A stretch of 64,000 nt of DNA from DASQFQ01 sp963805525 (GTDB lineage Bacteria; Actinomycetota; Thermoleophilia; Solirubrobacterales; Solirubrobacteraceae). The translations under genes and the position numbers were made by a program. The notes beneath the pieces are model-generated. The model was not told where the DNA came from. It saw only the letters and a list, made by a program, of their open reading frames with translations, and searched no databases. Where the stretch lies: the NCBI GenBank assembly GCA_963805525.1, contig CAWDUT010000004.1:62001-126000 (forward strand). The letters run 5' to 3'. Positions 8,770-16,588 of the stretch are shown one piece after another (positions within the stretch are counted from its first letter, which is position 1; the number at the start of each line of letters is the position of its first letter).

Positions 8770-9492
8770 CTACACCACCTTCTGGCCGCCGTCGACGTCA
8801 TACGTGCCGCCGGTGAGCGCGGTGTTGCTCATCAGGTGCACGGAGAGCGCGGCCACGTCCTCCGGCCCGACCACGCGCCGGATCGGCAGCCGCTCGCGGA
8901 GCTCCTCGCGGCGCGCCTCCAGCCCCTCCCCCAGCAGCGACGCCGACAGCCCCGTGTCGACGAACCCGGGCGCCACGAGGTTGACCCGGATCGGCGCGAT
9001 CTCGACGGCGAGGTTCTCCGTCAGCGCGGGCGCGGCAGCGGTCAGCGCCCCGATCAGCGTGAGGCCCAGCCCACGCCGGCGCCCGCCCGTGCCGCTGATG
9101 AAGACCAGCGACCCGCCCGGCCGCACCTTGCCGGTGGCGAGGCGGGCGACGCGCATCGGAAGCACGAGGTGCCGCTCGACGTCCGCCCGCACCTCCGCGA
9201 AGTCCATCTCGGCGAGCGGCGCGTAGTACGGGCCGCCGCCCGAGACCATCACGTGGTCGATCTGCGGGAGGTCGCCGAAGAAGCGCTCGAGCCGATCGCC
9301 GTCGCTGGCGTCGAACGCCGCGGTGCTGACCGCGCCGACCTCGCGCGCGGCGGCCTCGAGGCGCTCGGGGTTGCGGGCGGTGAGGATGACGTCGGCGCCC
9401 TCGGCGCGGGCGCTGCGGGCGGTCTCGAGGCCGATGCCGGCGCTGCCGCCGAGCACGACGACGGTCTGGCCGGCCAGCTGGGGCTCGCTCAT
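8770..9492 (-). CDS. SDR-family oxidoreductase lacking the YxxxK motif
   Basis: 240 residues from the ATG at 9492, which overlaps the previous gene's stop by 4 bp. The cofactor motif VVVLGGSAGIG (residues 11-21), the VSGGGPY strand, the ISGTGG segment and the C-terminal TGGTYDVDGGQ are typical short-chain dehydrogenase features. The Tyr-x-x-x-Lys pair expected after the serine is absent: the region reads LTLIGALTAAAPALTENLAVE. The protein may therefore bind NAD(P) without classical reductase chemistry. Some annotated SDRs of actinobacteria share this loss. Substrate unknown; the operon partners point to a redox role. Confidence 0.85.
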   Translation of the reverse strand: MSEPQLAGQTVVVLGGSAGIGLETARSARAEGADVILTARNPERLEAAAREVGAVSTAAFDASDGDRLERFFGDLPQIDHVMVSGGGPYYAPLAEMDFAEVRADVERHLVLPMRVARLATGKVRPGGSLVFISGTGGRRRGLGLTLIGALTAAAPALTENLAVEIAPIRVNLVAPGFVDTGLSASLLGEGLEARREELRERLPIRRVVGPEDVAALSVHLMSNTALTGGTYDVDGGQKVV

Positions 9493-10820
9493 GAGCTTGC
9501 TCCGATCTCCGCCTTCAGTGCTTTCAACGCGTCCATGTAGATCTCCGAGAACGTCGGGAACGGCTGGATGGTGTCGAGCAGCACGTCGATCGGCACGCGC
9601 GCCCGGATCGCGAGCGTGGCCTGCTGGAGCCACTCGCCGGCCTCCGGCCCGAGCGCGTAGGCGCCGGTGAGGCGCTCCCCGTCGCTCAGCAGCGTGAGGA
9701 AGCCGTTCGAGTCCGCGTACCGGCGCGTGTACGTGGCGGTCTTCGCCACCGCGGCGACGAGCGCGCTGCCGCTGAACGGCGCCTCGGTGGCCCCGACCGC
9801 CCCCGCGGCAGGGTCGGTGTAGGTCACGCGCGGGACGGCGTCGTAGTTGGCCTCGCGCGGATGGCCGGTGAGGTTGGAGGCGACCACCCGGCCCTGGTAC
9901 TTGCCCACGTGGGTGAGCGGGAAGATCCCGGTCACGTCGCCGATCGCCCACAGCCGGTCGCCCGCACGCATGTGCGCGTCGACCTGCACGCCGTGCGGGT
10001 CGGGCTCGATGCCGACGCTCTCCAGGCCGATCCCCTCGACCCGCGGGCGCCGGCCGGTGGCGACCAGCAGCCGGTCGCCGCGCAGCTCGCGGCCGTCGTC
10101 GAGCGCGAGCACGTAATCGTCAGCGTCGCGCCGGGCGGCGGTGGCGTGGACGCCGAGCGCGAGCTCGACGCCGTCATGCTCCAGCGCCTCGGCGAGCGCC
10201 TCGCCCAGCCGCGCGGGCTCGCGCTCCAGCAGCGAGCCGCCGACGAGCACGACCTCGCCGCCGAGGCGGTGGACGGCCTGCGCCATCTCGGTGCCGACCG
10301 GGCCGGCGCCGAGCACGAGCAACCGCCGCGGGACGGCCTTCATGCCGGTGACCTCGCGGTTCGTCCAGACGCCGTCGAGCTCGCGCAGGCCGTCGATCGG
10401 CGGGATGAACGGGTCGGCGCCGCAGGCGAGCACGACGTTGTCGGCGGTGTACTGCGCGTCCCCGACCTCGACCACGCCGACGCCGGCGAGCCGCCCGCTG
10501 CCGCGCAGGAGGTCGATCCCCTCCTCCGCCAGCCACTTCTCCTGGCCGGCGTCGGAGTAGTCGGAGACCATGAAGTCGCGCCACGCGAGCGCCCGCTCCA
10601 CGTCGACCTCCGCGGTTGCCTCCGCGTCGCGCGCCGCGTGCACGGCCTCGCCCGACCGCAGCAGCGTCTTGGAAGGGATGCAGGCGAAGTAGGAGCACTC
10701 GCCGCCGACCAGCTCGCGCTCGACGATGGCGACCTTCAGGCCGCCGTCCGCCAGCGCCCCGGCGCAGTGCTCGCCGGGCGAGCCGCCGCCGATGACGATC
10801 ACGTCGTAGTCGTTGCTCAT
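9489..10820 (-). CDS. FAD-dependent pyridine nucleotide-disulfide oxidoreductase (Lpd/MerA-like)
   Basis: 443 residues. The FAD motif VIGGGSPGEHCAGALADGG is at the N-terminus, with a redox-active cysteine pair in GGECSYFACIPSK (C-x4-C). A second Rossmann motif for NAD(P), LVLGAGPVGTEMAQ, follows, then ATGRRPRVEGIG and AIGDVTG. In lipoamide and glutathione reductases the C-terminal active site reads HPT-x-x-E. Here it reads QPFPTFSE, so the catalytic His is replaced by Phe. The dimer may reduce a small disulfide or quinone, but the missing base argues against standard lipoamide dehydrogenase. First gene of a coupled operon with the SDR and redoxin. Confidence 0.9.
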   Translation of the reverse strand: MSNDYDVIVIGGGSPGEHCAGALADGGLKVAIVERELVGGECSYFACIPSKTLLRSGEAVHAARDAEATAEVDVERALAWRDFMVSDYSDAGQEKWLAEEGIDLLRGSGRLAGVGVVEVGDAQYTADNVVLACGADPFIPPIDGLRELDGVWTNREVTGMKAVPRRLLVLGAGPVGTEMAQAVHRLGGEVVLVGGSLLEREPARLGEALAEALEHDGVELALGVHATAARRDADDYVLALDDGRELRGDRLLVATGRRPRVEGIGLESVGIEPDPHGVQVDAHMRAGDRLWAIGDVTGIFPLTHVGKYQGRVVASNLTGHPREANYDAVPRVTYTDPAAGAVGATEAPFSGSALVAAVAKTATYTRRYADSNGFLTLLSDGERLTGAYALGPEAGEWLQQATLAIRARVPIDVLLDTIQPFPTFSEIYMDALKALKAEIGASS

Positions 10821-10848
10821 GCGGCGAGCATCCCACTACGGTCAACGG

Positions 10849-12107
10849 ATGCACCACGTGCTGTCGCTCTTCCCGTCCGGGAGCTCGCTGCAGGCCGACG
10901 GGATGCTCACCGTCGGCGGCTGCCGCGCCGACGAGCTCGCCCGCGAGTTCGGCACGCCGGTCCTGGTCGTCGCCGAGCCGGCGCTGCGCGAGCGCGCGCG
11001 CGAGTACCGGCGCGAGCTCGCCGCCCGCCGGCCGCGCTCGCGGGTCGTGTTCGCCTCGAAGGCGTTCCCGTGCACGGCCGTGCAGCGGCTGATGGCGGAG
11101 GAGGGGCTCGGGCTCGACGTCGCCGGCGCGGGCGAGATCGCCACCGCGCTCAAGGCCGGCATCGACCCCGCCCTGGTCGTGCTGCACGGCAACGCCAAGT
11201 CCGACGAGGAGATCGCGATGGCCGTCGAGCACGGCTCGGGCTGGTCGTGGTCGACAACGCCGACGACGTGGACCGGCTCGAGGCGACCGTCCCCGCGGGT
11301 CGCGCGCAGGACGTCCTGGTGCGCGTGATCCCCGGCGTCACGGCCGACACGCACGCGAGCGTGCTGACCGGCCACGCGGGCTCGAAGTTCGGCCTGGCGC
11401 CGCGGGCCGCCGCCGAGCTGATCCGCCGGATCGAGCACAGCCCGCGCCTGCGCATGCGAGGCCTGCACGTCCACGTGGGCTCGCAGATCCTCGCCGTCGA
11501 GCCGTTCGCGCAGTCGGTGGCGCCGGTCGCGGCGCTCGGCGAGTTCCCGGTCTACGACCTCGGCGGCGGGCTGGGCGCCCGCTACACCTACGCCGACGAG
11601 CCGCCCAGCGTCGGCGCCTACCTCGACGCGCTGACCGGCGCCGCCCGCGAGCACCTCCCCCGGGACGCGGCGCTGATCATCGAGCCGGGCCGCAGCATGG
11701 TCGCGAGCGCGGCGACGACCCTCTACCGCGTCGTGAGCGTCAAGCGCGGGGCGCGCACGTTCGTCGCCGTCGACGGCGGGATGGGCGACAACCTCGAGGT
11801 GATCCTCTACGGCCAGCGCTTCGAGGCGGCGATCGCCGGCCGCGCGGGCGAGAGCGGCGGCGAGCCGGTGAGCGTGGTCGGCCGCCACTGCGAGAGCGGC
11901 GACGTGCTGATCGACAAGATCGCGCTCCCCGCCCCGCGCGCCGGGGACCTGCTGGCGGTGCCGGCCACCGGAGCCTATTGCTTCACGATGGCCAACAACT
12001 ACAACGGCGCCCGCCGGATCCCCGTGGTGTTCGCGGGCGACGGCGCGGCCCGGCTCGTCGTGCGGCGTGAGACGCTGGCCGACCTGCTGGCGCGCGACGT
12101 CGAGTGA
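10849..12107 (+). pseudogene. lysA: Diaminopimelate decarboxylase, interrupted by a 1-nt frameshift
   Basis: The first part, from the ATG at 10849, encodes the PLP lysine (FASKAFPC) and reads on to AMAVEHGSG. At about 11238-11241, after TCG and before CTG, two bases remain where three are needed. The rest continues in another frame with LVVVDNADDVDRLEA, HVHVGSQI, YDLGGGLGARY, EPGRSMVA, GRHCESGDVLIDK and GAYCFTMANNYN, all conserved in DAP decarboxylase. Together they give a full-length enzyme of about 419 residues that would make L-lysine from meso-diaminopimelate. The break sits at a GGG run, so a missing G in the assembly is as likely as a true mutation. Confidence 0.85.
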
Positions 12108-12117
12108 GCCGCAGACC

Positions 12118-12134
12118 GGGTGGGTAGACCACCC
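12118..12134 (+). terminator. Small hairpin after lysA
   Basis: GGGTGG (12118-12123) pairs with CCACCC (12129-12134) over a 5-base loop, 10 bp after the lysA stop. There is no U-tract, so it is at best a weak terminator. The same bases contain GGGTAG (12122-12127), which resembles a SigB/SigF -10 box upstream of the RsbW-like gene, but no matching -35 is seen. Confidence 0.25.
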
Positions 12135-12205
12135 TGACAACGAGGGGCCGGTCGTGCGCCTGGGCCACTTCATGGCGCTCTGCGCGAAGGTCTGGGAAGG
12201 CGAAC

Positions 12206-12607
12206 ATGGACGAACCGGCACGGCTCCGATTGCGGGTGCCGGCCGTGGCGGGCGAGGTGGCGACCATCCGGCACGCCGTCACCGCGGCGGCTGCGGCGGA
12301 GGGCATCGACGGCAGACCCCGACAGGACATCGCGCTGGCCGTCTCGGAAGCGTGCTCCAACGTCGTGATGCACGCCTACCGCGGCGATGCCACGCCCGGC
12401 CGGCTCGCGGTGGATGCCTACCGCGACAACGGCGAGTTCTTCGTCGTCGTGTGTGACGAGGGGAGCGGCGTGGCGCCGCGCACGGACAGCCCCGGTCTGG
12501 GGCTCGGTCTCGGGCTCATCGCCGGCCTCTCGAAGCGGCTCGAGATCGCGAGCCAGGCGCCCGCGGGCGCGACGGTCACGATGGTGTTCGGCGCGCCCGA
12601 CTCCTAG
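12206..12607 (+). CDS. RsbW-like serine-protein kinase / anti-sigma factor (HATPase_c_2)
   Basis: 133 residues with the compact GHKL ATPase fold of RsbW/SpoIIAB-type proteins: N-box DIALAVSEACSNVVMHAY (about residues 41-58), G1 box VCDEGSGVAP, and G2 box GLGLGLGLIAGLSKRLEI. Such proteins sequester SigB/SigF-type sigma factors and phosphorylate STAS-domain antagonists. A SigB/SigF-like sigma factor lies 1.6 kb away at 14243-15025, so this may be its anti-sigma; no STAS antagonist is visible in the window. It converges with the first DUF2294 gene; their ends overlap by 4 bp. Confidence 0.87.
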   Translation: MDEPARLRLRVPAVAGEVATIRHAVTAAAAAEGIDGRPRQDIALAVSEACSNVVMHAYRGDATPGRLAVDAYRDNGEFFVVVCDEGSGVAPRTDSPGLGLGLGLIAGLSKRLEIASQAPAGATVTMVFGAPDS

Positions 12608-12987
12608 TCCAGGAGCTGGGTCGGAGCGAGCACGAAGACCTCGCAGATCATGTCCGGCTCCTGCTGGTTGCCGGACATGAAGCCGATCACCTTCCGGCCC
12701 GTCGCCCGCTCCACCACTTCCTCGAAGCGGTGGCGCATCACATCCTGGAAGACCATGCGCTGGCGGATCACGTCGCCGCCGTGGCCGGACTCGAGCAGCG
12801 TCTGCTCGACACGCGTGAAGCCGCCGCGCAGCAGGCAGACGACGAGGTCGTCACTGACGTAGGTCCGCGTCCGCTCCGGCCCGCGGCCGTAGTACTCCCT
12901 CAGCAGCGCGACGAGCCCGTCGGAGATCGCGGTCCGGACGTCGCCCGCTGCGGTGCTCGTATCAGGATGCTCTGCGTCAGGGGACAC
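12604..12987 (-). CDS. DUF2294 domain protein, copy A
   Basis: 127 residues from the GTG at 12987, chosen because the paralogue at 13860-14243 has exactly the same length and alignment. The domain runs from ISDGLVALLREYYGRGPERTR through YVSDDLVVCLLRGGFTRVEQTLL and RHRFEEVVERATGRKVIGF to the strand MICEVFVL. The family (DUF2294) has no established biochemical function that I can name with confidence. Bases 12628-12907 are almost identical to 13881-14160. Only the N-terminal 25 or so residues and the last few differ from copy D. Confidence 0.88.
   Translation of the reverse strand: MSPDAEHPDTSTAAGDVRTAISDGLVALLREYYGRGPERTRTYVSDDLVVCLLRGGFTRVEQTLLESGHGGDVIRQRMVFQDVMRHRFEEVVERATGRKVIGFMSGNQQEPDMICEVFVLAPTQLLD
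12628..12907. repeat. Direct repeat, left copy (280 bp, DUF2294 core)
   Basis: This stretch matches 13881-14160 at an offset of 1253 bp in the same orientation. By eye I count three mismatches over 280 bases (two adjacent near GTGGCCGGAC/GTGGCCGCTC and one in TCACTG/TCGCTG). It covers the core of a DUF2294 gene. Similarity falls off sharply at both ends. Confidence 0.92.
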
Positions 12988-13104
12988 GGTTTCGATCCGA
13001 TGGTAGCCCGACCGAGTAGCCTCCGAAGAGGTTCCGCGTCGGGTTTCTTCCCGTCTTCTGCCTCGCGCGGTCGGTCCTGAGGACGGACGGAGAGGCGGTT
13101 CGCC

Positions 13105-13467
13105 GTGGGCGAACAGGCGCTGCACCCGCCGCTGGGCGATGAGGAGCTGCACGCGGTCACCGAGGCGATGGTGGCGCTGCACCAGCGCTACCACGGTCGC
13201 GCGCCTGCGACAGCGCGGACCCAGATGCTCGGCGACGACCTGCTCGCATGCCTGCTCGGCGACGTCTACACCGACGTCGAGAAGACGATGATCGAGCTGC
13301 AGCGCAAGGCGATGGTGCACGAGACGCGCAGCGCGTTCCAGCAGGCGATGGAGCACCGCTTCATCGCCGTCATCGAGCGGATCGCCCGCCGCAAGGTCCT
13401 GCGGTTCATCTCCACGCACCACGTCGGACCTGATCTCGAGCTCGAGCTCTTCGTGCTCGAGCGATGA
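13105..13467 (+). CDS. DUF2294 domain protein, copy B
   Basis: 120 residues from a GTG with GGAG upstream at 13089-13092. It has the same architecture as its neighbours: EAMVALHQRYHGRAPATART, DDLLACLLGDVYTDVEKTM, MEHRFIAVIERIARRKVLRFI, then DLELELFVLER. It is divergent from copy A (118 bp between starts, no clear promoter), and followed 40 bp later by copy C on the same strand. It is clearly more distant from copies A and D than these are from each other. Function unknown. Confidence 0.87.
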   Translation: MGEQALHPPLGDEELHAVTEAMVALHQRYHGRAPATARTQMLGDDLLACLLGDVYTDVEKTMIELQRKAMVHETRSAFQQAMEHRFIAVIERIARRKVLRFISTHHVGPDLELELFVLER

Positions 13468-13507
13468 CCCGCGAGTTCCTGCGGGCCCAGCGGGGTAGCC
13501 ACTGCAG

Positions 13508-13852
13508 ATGACCGACACCCTCGGCGACGATGTGCTCGAGGCGGTCAACGACGCCATGGTCGCGCTGCACGAGCGCCACCACGGACGCAAGCCCGCGACG
13601 TCCCGTACGCAGATGACCGAGGACATGCTGGTCTGCCGGCTCGGCGGCGTCTACACCGAGGTCGAGAAGACGCTGATCGAGCTCGAGCAGCAGGTGACGG
13701 TGCAGGAGACGCGCGCGGTCTTCCAGCATGCGGTGGAGCGACGCTTCATCACCGCCGTCGAGGAGCTCACGCACCGGCGAGTGCGGCAATTCGTCCCCGT
13801 CCACAACGTCGGTCCCGACCTCGAGATCGACCTGTTCTTCCTCGATCGCTGA
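13508..13852 (+). CDS. DUF2294 domain protein, copy C
   Basis: 114 residues, the shortest of the four: NDAMVALHERHHGRKPATSRT, EDMLVCRLGGVYTEVEKTL, VERRFITAVEELTHRRVRQFV, DLEIDLFFLDR. It resembles copy B more than A or D, so B and C look like an older tandem duplication. A GGGTAG sequence lies just upstream of the start, preceded by GTTCCT at 12 bp, loosely like a SigB/SigF promoter; this is only suggestive. It converges on copy D with a 7-bp gap. Confidence 0.87.
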   Translation: MTDTLGDDVLEAVNDAMVALHERHHGRKPATSRTQMTEDMLVCRLGGVYTEVEKTLIELEQQVTVQETRAVFQHAVERRFITAVEELTHRRVRQFVPVHNVGPDLEIDLFFLDR

Positions 13853-13859
13853 CGCAGCC

Positions 13860-14243
13860 TCAGCGTTCGACGCCGGCCTCGAGCACGAAGACCTCGCAGA
13901 TCATGTCCGGCTCCTGCTGGTTGCCGGACATGAAGCCGATCACCTTCCGGCCCGTCGCCCGCTCCACCACTTCCTCGAAGCGGTGGCGCATCACATCCTG
14001 GAAGACCATGCGCTGGCGGATCACGTCGCCGCCGTGGCCGCTCTCGAGCAGCGTCTGCTCGACACGCGTGAAGCCGCCGCGCAGCAGGCAGACGACGAGG
14101 TCGTCGCTGACGTAGGTCCGCGTCCGCTCCGGCCCGCGGCCGTAGTACTCCCTCAGCAGCGTGACCAGGCCGTTGGAGATCTGCGTCCGCACGTCGCCCG
14201 CGTCGAGCGCGCGCTCCGCCGCCTCACCGTCATTGCCGGCCAT
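13860..14243 (-). CDS. DUF2294 domain protein, copy D, coupled to the sigma factor
   Basis: 127 residues, ATG start. Residues about 27-120 are nearly identical to copy A, with a different N-terminus (MAGNDGEAAERALDAGDVRTQ) and tail (LEAGVER). Its ATG overlaps the sigma factor stop by one base (TGATG), so it is translated with the SigB/SigF-like gene and is likely part of that stress response. This is the strongest functional hint for the whole DUF2294 group here. The 280-bp match with copy A implies recent duplication or gene conversion. Confidence 0.9.
   Translation of the reverse strand: MAGNDGEAAERALDAGDVRTQISNGLVTLLREYYGRGPERTRTYVSDDLVVCLLRGGFTRVEQTLLESGHGGDVIRQRMVFQDVMRHRFEEVVERATGRKVIGFMSGNQQEPDMICEVFVLEAGVER
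13881..14160. repeat. Direct repeat, right copy (280 bp, DUF2294 core)
   Basis: Partner of the repeat at 12628-12907, in the same orientation, with three visible mismatches. It covers the core of DUF2294 copy D. The two repeats flank copies B and C, so recombination between them would delete both. Confidence 0.92.
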
Positions 14244-15025
14244 CAGGCCGCCTCGCGCTGCAGCTGCTCAAGCGCTTCGCGCAGCAACCGTGAGATGTGC
14301 ATCTGCGACAAGCCCAGGCGGTTGCCGATCTGCTTCTGCGTCATCCCGCCGTGGAAGTAGAGGACGACGATCGTCCTCTCGCGCTCGTCAAGCCCGTGCA
14401 GCAGGGAATCCAGCTCGGCCTGCTCGAACACCGCGTCGAGCCTCGCGTCGGCGTCGCCGAGCGTGTCCCCCAGCGGCTGAGCCTTGCCGTCCGACCCGCG
14501 GACGGGCCGGTCGATCGAGTCGGAGTACAGGGCGCGGAACGCCTCGCGCGCCTCGAGCACCCGCTCGGCGCTCGTCTCCAGGGCATCCGCCACCGCGCGG
14601 GTGGTCGGTGGGCGCCCCGTCGCCGACTCCAGGTCGTCGTGAACCGCCTCCACGCGCAGCGCGAGCTCCTGGAGCTCGCGTGGCACCCGCACCGACCAGC
14701 CGTGGTCGCGGTAGTGGCGCTTGAGATCGCCCGTCATGCAGGGCACCGCGTACGAGGAGAAGACCACGCCACGCTTGTGGTCGAAGCGATCGATCGCGCG
14801 AACGAGGCTCATATAGGCGATCTGCTCGAGGTCCTCGAGCGGCACGGTGGCGCCGCGGTAGCGGCGCGCGACGCTGCGCGCCAGCGGCATGAAGCGGTCG
14901 ATGAGCGCGTCGCGCGCTCGCATGTCGCCTCCGTCGCGGAACGCGTGGAACAGCCGGCGCTCGCCGTCCTGGCCGAGGCGGCCGGAACTCGTGATGACGA
15001 GCGGGGGGCAAAGAGACTGAGGCAA
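14243..15025 (-). CDS. SigB/SigF/SigG-family RNA polymerase sigma factor
   Basis: 260 residues from a TTG at 15025 with AGGAGG only 4 bases upstream. Region 2 is clear: RFMPLARSVARRYRGATVPLEDLEQIAYMSLVRAIDRFDHKRGVVFSSYAVPCMTGDLKRHYRD in separate blocks. Region 3 follows (VPRELQELALRVEAV), then region 4 with HTH MTQKQIGNRLGLSQMHISRLLREAL. The arrangement matches stress and sporulation sigma factors such as SigB and SigF. Its stop overlaps the start of DUF2294 copy D, and an RsbW-like kinase is nearby. It likely directs a general stress regulon. Confidence 0.92.
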   Translation of the reverse strand: MPQSLCPPLVITSSGRLGQDGERRLFHAFRDGGDMRARDALIDRFMPLARSVARRYRGATVPLEDLEQIAYMSLVRAIDRFDHKRGVVFSSYAVPCMTGDLKRHYRDHGWSVRVPRELQELALRVEAVHDDLESATGRPPTTRAVADALETSAERVLEAREAFRALYSDSIDRPVRGSDGKAQPLGDTLGDADARLDAVFEQAELDSLLHGLDERERTIVVLYFHGGMTQKQIGNRLGLSQMHISRLLREALEQLQREAA

Positions 15026-15312
15026 CTGACCTCCTGGCGGACGCGTGACGGCACGGTCTCAAAGGTCAGTGGCGCTGCCCGGCCGGCCGGACCTCACCTC
15101 GATGCCCCTCAATGGGCAATAAGTCTAAACCCGACGCGGACGACGCGAAAGACGCGATCAGTCGGAGATGTGACACGTGCTCACGCTCCGGACCAGCGCC
15201 TTTGTGCTTCGCGCCGCGGAGGGCACGCGTCGAGGTCGACTTCGATCGGCGGGCCGCCTAAGGGGTCACCCGCTCCTTATGCCTGATGTGCAGCCGCCGT
15301 CTTACGGCCAGC
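15026..15312. promoter_or_regulatory. Intergenic region upstream of the sigma factor
   Basis: 287 bp without a convincing gene. On the minus strand it holds the sigma factor Shine-Dalgarno (15030-15035). Further up, GTTTAG (complement of 15125-15130) and GGGGCA (complement of 15103-15108) are 16 bases apart, a loose resemblance to a SigB/SigF promoter that would imply autoregulation. The region is less GC-rich around 15110-15130 than its surroundings. Nothing else is recognised. Confidence 0.3.
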
Positions 15313-15663
15313 ATGAGGAGCATGCGAAGCCTCAAAGACACCCTCAAGAAGCTGGCCGGGCCGGCGCAGCTCACCCCGGTCGACACCCGCGTCACCTTCC
15401 GCCACGCCGTCCCCGCCGACGCTGCCGCTCTCACCGAGCTGGCGCAGCTGGACTCGAGCCGCGTGCCCCGCGGCGACGTGATCGTCGCCGACGCCGGCAG
15501 CGAGCTGTGGGCCGCGGTCTCGCTCGAGGACGGCCACGCGGTCGCCAACCCGTTCCGCCCCTCCGGCGAGCTGACCTGGAGCCTCATGGAGCGCGCCCGC
15601 GGCCTCAACCGCGAGCTGCGCGCCAAGCCGCACCGCACCTGGCGGCCGTCGCCGGCGGTCTAG
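15313..15663 (+). CDS. Small GNAT-like N-terminal domain protein
   Basis: 116 residues from the ATG at 15313; a second ATG at 15322 is possible, and a GAGGAG lies between the two. After a short basic leader (MRSLKDTLKKLAG) the segment VTFRHAVPADAAALTELAQLDSSRVPRGDVIVADAGSELWAAVSL, read in blocks, matches the first strands and helix of GNAT acetyltransferases. The acetyl-CoA-binding motif region that should follow is missing. Short proteins of this kind are common in high-GC actinobacteria and are probably not active acetyltransferases. It converges on the redoxin gene with a 4-bp overlap. Confidence 0.7.
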   Translation: MRSMRSLKDTLKKLAGPAQLTPVDTRVTFRHAVPADAAALTELAQLDSSRVPRGDVIVADAGSELWAAVSLEDGHAVANPFRPSGELTWSLMERARGLNRELRAKPHRTWRPSPAV

Positions 15664-16532
15664 CCGAACGTGAGGACGTAGGCGCGCGCGCCCGGCTCGT
15701 CGAACGTGATCTCGAACGTCCGCCGGGCGGCCGCGCGCTGACGCACCAGCTGGTACATCCGCGGCTCGATCAACGTGCCCTCGCCTGAGCCGTCGACGTC
15801 GAGCCCGCGGTCCTCGCCGGGCGGCTCGCCGTCGAGGCGGACCGTGAAGCGCCCGCTGCCGCCCATCACGAGGTTGAGGTCGCGGCCCTCGAAGCGGTAG
15901 GCGAGCGAGCCGGGGCCGGCCTCGAGCACGGCGGACTCCTCGCCGACGGCCCAGCCGCCGCTGAGAGCCCACGCGTTCAGCGACGGGGCGCCACTCACGC
16001 GGCCGCCGCCGCGCGCCGCGCCGAGGTAGGTCTCCGGCGACGCGAGGCTCGCCCAGTCGGCGGCCTGCGACAGGCCGCCGGCGTCCACGCGTACGTGCTC
16101 GTCGTCGACGTCCAGCAGCCCCTGGATGGCCTCCTCGGACTCGGCGTAGGCCTCCTCGCCGAAGTGCTCGTAGCGCACATGCCCGTCGCCGTCGAGGAGG
16201 TAGAGCGCCGGCCAGTAGTGGTTGCCGAACGCCCGCCAGATGGCGAACTCGTTGTCGATCACGACCGGGTAGGCGACGCCCAGTTCGGCGGCGGCGCGGC
16301 GCACGTTGGCGAGGTCGTGCTCGAAACTGAACTCCGGCGCGTGGGCGCCGACCACCACCAGCCCGCGGTCCGCGTAGCGCTCGGCCCAGGCCGCCACGTA
16401 CGGCAGCGTGCGCAGCCAGTTGACGCACGAGTAGGTCCAGAACTGGACCGCGACCGTGCGCCCCTGCAGCGCGGCCGCGGTCAGCGGCTCCGAGTTGAGC
16501 CAGACGCGGGCGGCGTCGAGCGAGGTGAGCAT
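15660..16532 (-). CDS. DipZ-type thioredoxin-like (redoxin) protein
   Basis: 290 residues from the ATG at 16532. The N-terminal 150 residues form a thioredoxin fold with VQFWTYSCVNWLRTLPYVAAW, where one Cys remains in a C-x-x-W motif as in the soluble relatives of mycobacterial DipZ. The conserved cis-Pro segment NHYWPALYLLD follows. The C-terminal half (FEGRDLNLVMGG...) is the carbohydrate-binding-like beta domain found after the redoxin domain in DipZ. No membrane domain or signal peptide is seen. A CcdA-type partner is not present nearby. Divergent from a leaderless secreted-protein gene. Confidence 0.85.
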   Translation of the reverse strand: MLTSLDAARVWLNSEPLTAAALQGRTVAVQFWTYSCVNWLRTLPYVAAWAERYADRGLVVVGAHAPEFSFEHDLANVRRAAAELGVAYPVVIDNEFAIWRAFGNHYWPALYLLDGDGHVRYEHFGEEAYAESEEAIQGLLDVDDEHVRVDAGGLSQAADWASLASPETYLGAARGGGRVSGAPSLNAWALSGGWAVGEESAVLEAGPGSLAYRFEGRDLNLVMGGSGRFTVRLDGEPPGEDRGLDVDGSGEGTLIEPRMYQLVRQRAAARRTFEITFDEPGARAYVLTFG

Positions 16533-16554
16533 GGGCTCGATTCTCGCCTGCTCG

Positions 16555-16582
16555 TTGACACTCAACAAAGCTTCTTTATTCT
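16555..16582 (+). promoter_or_regulatory. Sigma-70-type promoter giving a leaderless transcript
   Basis: TTGACA (16555-16560) and TATTCT (16577-16582) are separated by 16 bp. The -10 box ends 6 bases before the ATG at 16589, so transcription from this promoter would start at or next to the start codon. The region is AT-rich against a very GC-rich background, which strengthens the call. Confidence 0.7.
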
Positions 16583-16588
16583 GGCGCG

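Noticed and set aside
13074..13084. Short palindrome GTCCTGAGGAC upstream of DUF2294 copy B
   Set aside because: Eleven bases, common by chance in such DNA, and not repeated near the other copies.
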